A DNA stretch of 7,252 nt from Cyanobacteria bacterium UBA11370 (lineage in GTDB: Bacteria; Cyanobacteriota; Cyanobacteriia; Cyanobacteriales; Coleofasciculaceae). The DNA lies in assembly GCA_003486645.1 (NCBI GenBank), contig DNGI01000167.1, forward strand, positions 1-7,252, given 5' to 3'. Of this stretch, positions 5,938 to 7,252 are shown piece after piece (within the stretch, counting starts at the first letter, position 1; every line of letters begins with the position of its first letter). A program made the translations under genes and the position numbers. The notes below the pieces were generated by a model that was not told the DNA's origin, made no database searches, and saw only the letters and a program-made list of their open reading frames with translations.

Positions 5938-6741
5938 ATGAACAAAGTTAGTTTTGCAGGATTTTTCTTACTTCTGTTTGCCAATTCAACACTAGCTCAA
6001 ACCGAGACTTTACTCGATTACCGAACAGAAGACTTCAATTTTGAATCATCCCCTCAACTATCCGCCACCACTGAGAACGTTGTCATTTCTCAAGTTGTGA
6101 GAAGTACTGATAAAGCCTGCTTCGATAATTTGTCGCCAACAGTTATAGACTATGCTATTGGCTCATTTACAGATCCCCAAGAGGATCAGGTTGTCTATCT
6201 AGTAGACTTGGGTGATTCATGCCATCATGGCTATACAGGCACAATCAGAATAGCCGTTGCTTCTTCAGGTAAGGTAGTAACCTATGGAGATGTGACAGGT
6301 TACTCTACTATTCAACAAATTACCGATGTTAATGGAGATGGAATTAATGAAATTATTTTAGAGAGAAACTGGGCTGAACAGGGATATTCAGGCACTTATG
6401 CCAAGCTGGTAGAAATCAAACCAAAAGGTCTACTAACACTGAATGATTTTGAAAAGGTTTATGAAGATAATCTTAGCTCTATTAACCCCAATTTGTATAA
6501 AATAGCTTCCGTCATTTCAGTCAATCAAGGTTCACAAGGTCAAACCGTATTTACTCGAAAGAATTATATTGCCAGGTGCTTTGAAGTTGACTTTGAGGAA
6601 AGAGAGTGTTCCTCTTATGAATATATGTCGGAAGGAAAGTTTCTCGAATACGAGGATATTGAAAGGTTTATTTCTAATCCTGCCAAAGAGTCTAAACAAG
6701 ACGCTGGAGTTTACCATGATTCGACCGACTACGCCCGATGA
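5938..6741 (+). CDS. Secreted protein of unknown function with a DxNxDG motif
   Basis: The 267-residue product starts with a clear signal peptide: MNK, a hydrophobic core about 5-16, and a likely signal peptidase I site after A20 (STLA then QTET). It should be periplasmic or exported. DVNGDGINE (130-138) is the calcium-binding-like motif of VCBS/FG-GAP and EF-hand-type loops, here single. Cysteines at 61, 95, 214 and 224 could form two disulfides. I recognise no named family. ATG 5938 is preferred over an in-frame TTG at 5923, because it puts the charged residue and hydrophobic core in normal signal-peptide order; the ribosome binding site is weak either way. The last eight or so codons (from about 6716) lie within the following acetyltransferase gene, so the natural C-terminus may have been lost and replaced by read-through to the TGA at 6739-6741. 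Confidence 0.75.
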   Translation: MNKVSFAGFFLLLFANSTLAQTETLLDYRTEDFNFESSPQLSATTENVVISQVVRSTDKACFDNLSPTVIDYAIGSFTDPQEDQVVYLVDLGDSCHHGYTGTIRIAVASSGKVVTYGDVTGYSTIQQITDVNGDGINEIILERNWAEQGYSGTYAKLVEIKPKGLLTLNDFEKVYEDNLSSINPNLYKIASVISVNQGSQGQTVFTRKNYIARCFEVDFEERECSSYEYMSEGKFLEYEDIERFISNPAKESKQDAGVYHDSTDYAR

Positions 6742-7192
6742 CACGGCTGCGCTGATCGCCTTGGCCGACGCGATCGGGTTCGAGCCAAATGAGCTTGAGG
6801 TACTCAGAGAAATGCTCTCCGATGACCTCGGCGGCAACAGCGACAGCGATCGCTTCTGGCTCACTGACGACGACGGCGAACCTGTGGGAGTCGCATACTG
6901 TGCCCCCGAACGAATGACCAACGGAACATGGAATCTGCTCTTGATCGCTGTCCAACCTGATCGCCAGGGACAAGGACGCGGTACGGCATTGCTACGCTAT
7001 GTTGAGCAAACCTTGATGGCGCGGGGGGCACGCCTGCTGCTGGTGGAAACGTCGGGGCTACCGAGTTTCGAGCGGACGCGGGCATTCTACCGCAAGTGTG
7101 GTTACGATGAGGAAGCCCGAATCCGCGACTTCTACAAAGCGGGCGATGACAAGATCGTTTACCGCAAGGCACTGGTTGCTCAGGAGCAGTGA
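6716..7192 (+). CDS. GNAT family N-acetyltransferase
   Basis: The 158-residue protein is a complete GNAT enzyme, which moves an acetyl group from acetyl-CoA to an amine on an unknown substrate. Motif A spans about 74-100 (LLLIAVQPDRQGQGRG); the pyrophosphate loop Q84-x-x-G87-x-G89 fits Q/R-x-x-G-x-G/A. Motif B is FYRKCGY (124-130), and the fold ends with KIVYRK (146-151). The N-terminus has the common IRPTTPDDTAAL opening. ATG 6716 is chosen because GGAG (6706-6709) lies 6 nt upstream and homologous enzymes usually begin with MIRP; the frame is open back to 6569, but that part is the shadow of the upstream gene. Composition is distinctly GC-rich (about 55-70% in lines counted by hand) against about 37% just upstream, although a HIP1 copy (6846-6853) suggests cyanobacterial origin or long residence. 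Substrate cannot be predicted. Confidence 0.93.
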   Translation: MIRPTTPDDTAALIALADAIGFEPNELEVLREMLSDDLGGNSDSDRFWLTDDDGEPVGVAYCAPERMTNGTWNLLLIAVQPDRQGQGRGTALLRYVEQTLMARGARLLLVETSGLPSFERTRAFYRKCGYDEEARIRDFYKAGDDKIVYRKALVAQEQ

Positions 7193-7225
7193 TACCAAGT
7201 TGCGTTCATATGTAGTAGTTTCTTT

Positions 7226-7252
7226 CCCCCTTGTCCCCCTTGTCCCCCTTGT
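7226..7252. repeat. Three tandem copies of the 9-mer CCCCCTTGT, running off the window
   Basis: CCCCCTTGT occurs at 7226-7234, 7235-7243 and 7244-7252 without a gap, and the array reaches the window edge, so its full size is unknown. Short tandem arrays of this type (ACAAGGGGG on the other strand) are scattered in intergenic DNA of filamentous cyanobacteria. The strand bias of C over G is complete within the array. It follows the acetyltransferase stop by 33 bp. There are no unique spacers, so it is not a CRISPR. Confidence 0.85.

Larger units (their letters stand above)
107..6853. repeat. HIP1 octamers (GCGATCGC), ten scattered copies
   Basis: Exact copies start at 107, 134, 366, 808, 1022, 1264, 1956, 2212, 4981 and 6846. 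A random sequence of this length would hold about 0.1. HIP1 is the highly over-represented palindrome of many cyanobacterial genomes, so this is the strongest clue to the host group. Copies occur inside coding regions (the 186-440 gene, the ATPase gene, the start of the TPR gene, alr, the acetyltransferase) and between genes. None occurs between 2220 and 4980, which covers nearly all of the TPR gene. Confidence 0.93.

Noticed and set aside
6569..6715. A longer start for the acetyltransferase, 49 codons upstream
   Set aside because: The extension lies wholly within the secreted-protein gene, does not look like a GNAT N-terminus, and the ATG at 6716 has a good ribosome binding site and a typical MIRP opening.
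6532..7172. Several minus-strand open frames opposite the acetyltransferase gene
   Set aside because: They are rich in Arg, Ser and Pro, as expected from the antisense strand of a GC-rich gene, while the plus strand encodes a textbook GNAT protein.
7226..7252. CRISPR-like repeats
   Set aside because: The nine-base units are directly adjacent with no unique spacers, and no cas gene is present.

Overview
The window reads as chromosomal DNA of a cyanobacterium, probably a filamentous one. The main evidence is ten exact copies of the HIP1 octamer GCGATCGC in 7.25 kb, where chance predicts about 0.1. A perfect hairpin repeat (5833-5865) and a CCCCCTTGT tandem repeat (7226-7252) of the kinds scattered through such genomes agree with this. 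Genus cannot be decided from the sequence. No tRNA, rRNA, CRISPR array, transposase or phage gene was seen.

Left part (1-869): the last 24 codons of an unidentified plus-strand gene, a possible hairpin terminator, and a small minus-strand gene (186-440) for an 84-residue conserved-looking cyanobacterial protein of unknown function. In front of that gene is a candidate -10 box and a perfect 24-bp palindrome (503-526) that looks like an operator. The rest, up to 869, has no intact gene, only short open stretches that may be decayed coding sequence, and a candidate promoter at 802-831.

Centre (870-4548): two overlapping plus-strand genes form the most interesting unit. The first encodes a 445-residue P-loop ATPase with Walker A, Walker B-like and sensor 2-like motifs and a likely winged-helix tail. 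The second encodes a 783-residue protein with an N-terminal ATPase-like fold lacking a Walker A lysine, followed by about eleven TPR units. They overlap by 11 bp. I infer an active ATPase working with a catalytically dead ATPase-like partner whose TPRs bind other proteins or sense a ligand. The layout resembles ATPase-TPR signalling or conflict modules of cyanobacteria, but no effector domain (nuclease, TIR, protease, pore) is visible, so a defence role is only a hypothesis.

Right part (4549-7252): a complete alanine racemase gene (alr, peptidoglycan D-alanine supply), ended by the dispersed hairpin repeat; a secreted protein of unknown function with a Ca-binding-like DxNxDG motif; and a GC-rich GNAT acetyltransferase gene whose start overlaps the end of the secreted-protein gene by 26 bp. 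The abrupt composition change at about 6715 suggests that the acetyltransferase gene arrived separately and may have replaced the native end of its neighbour.
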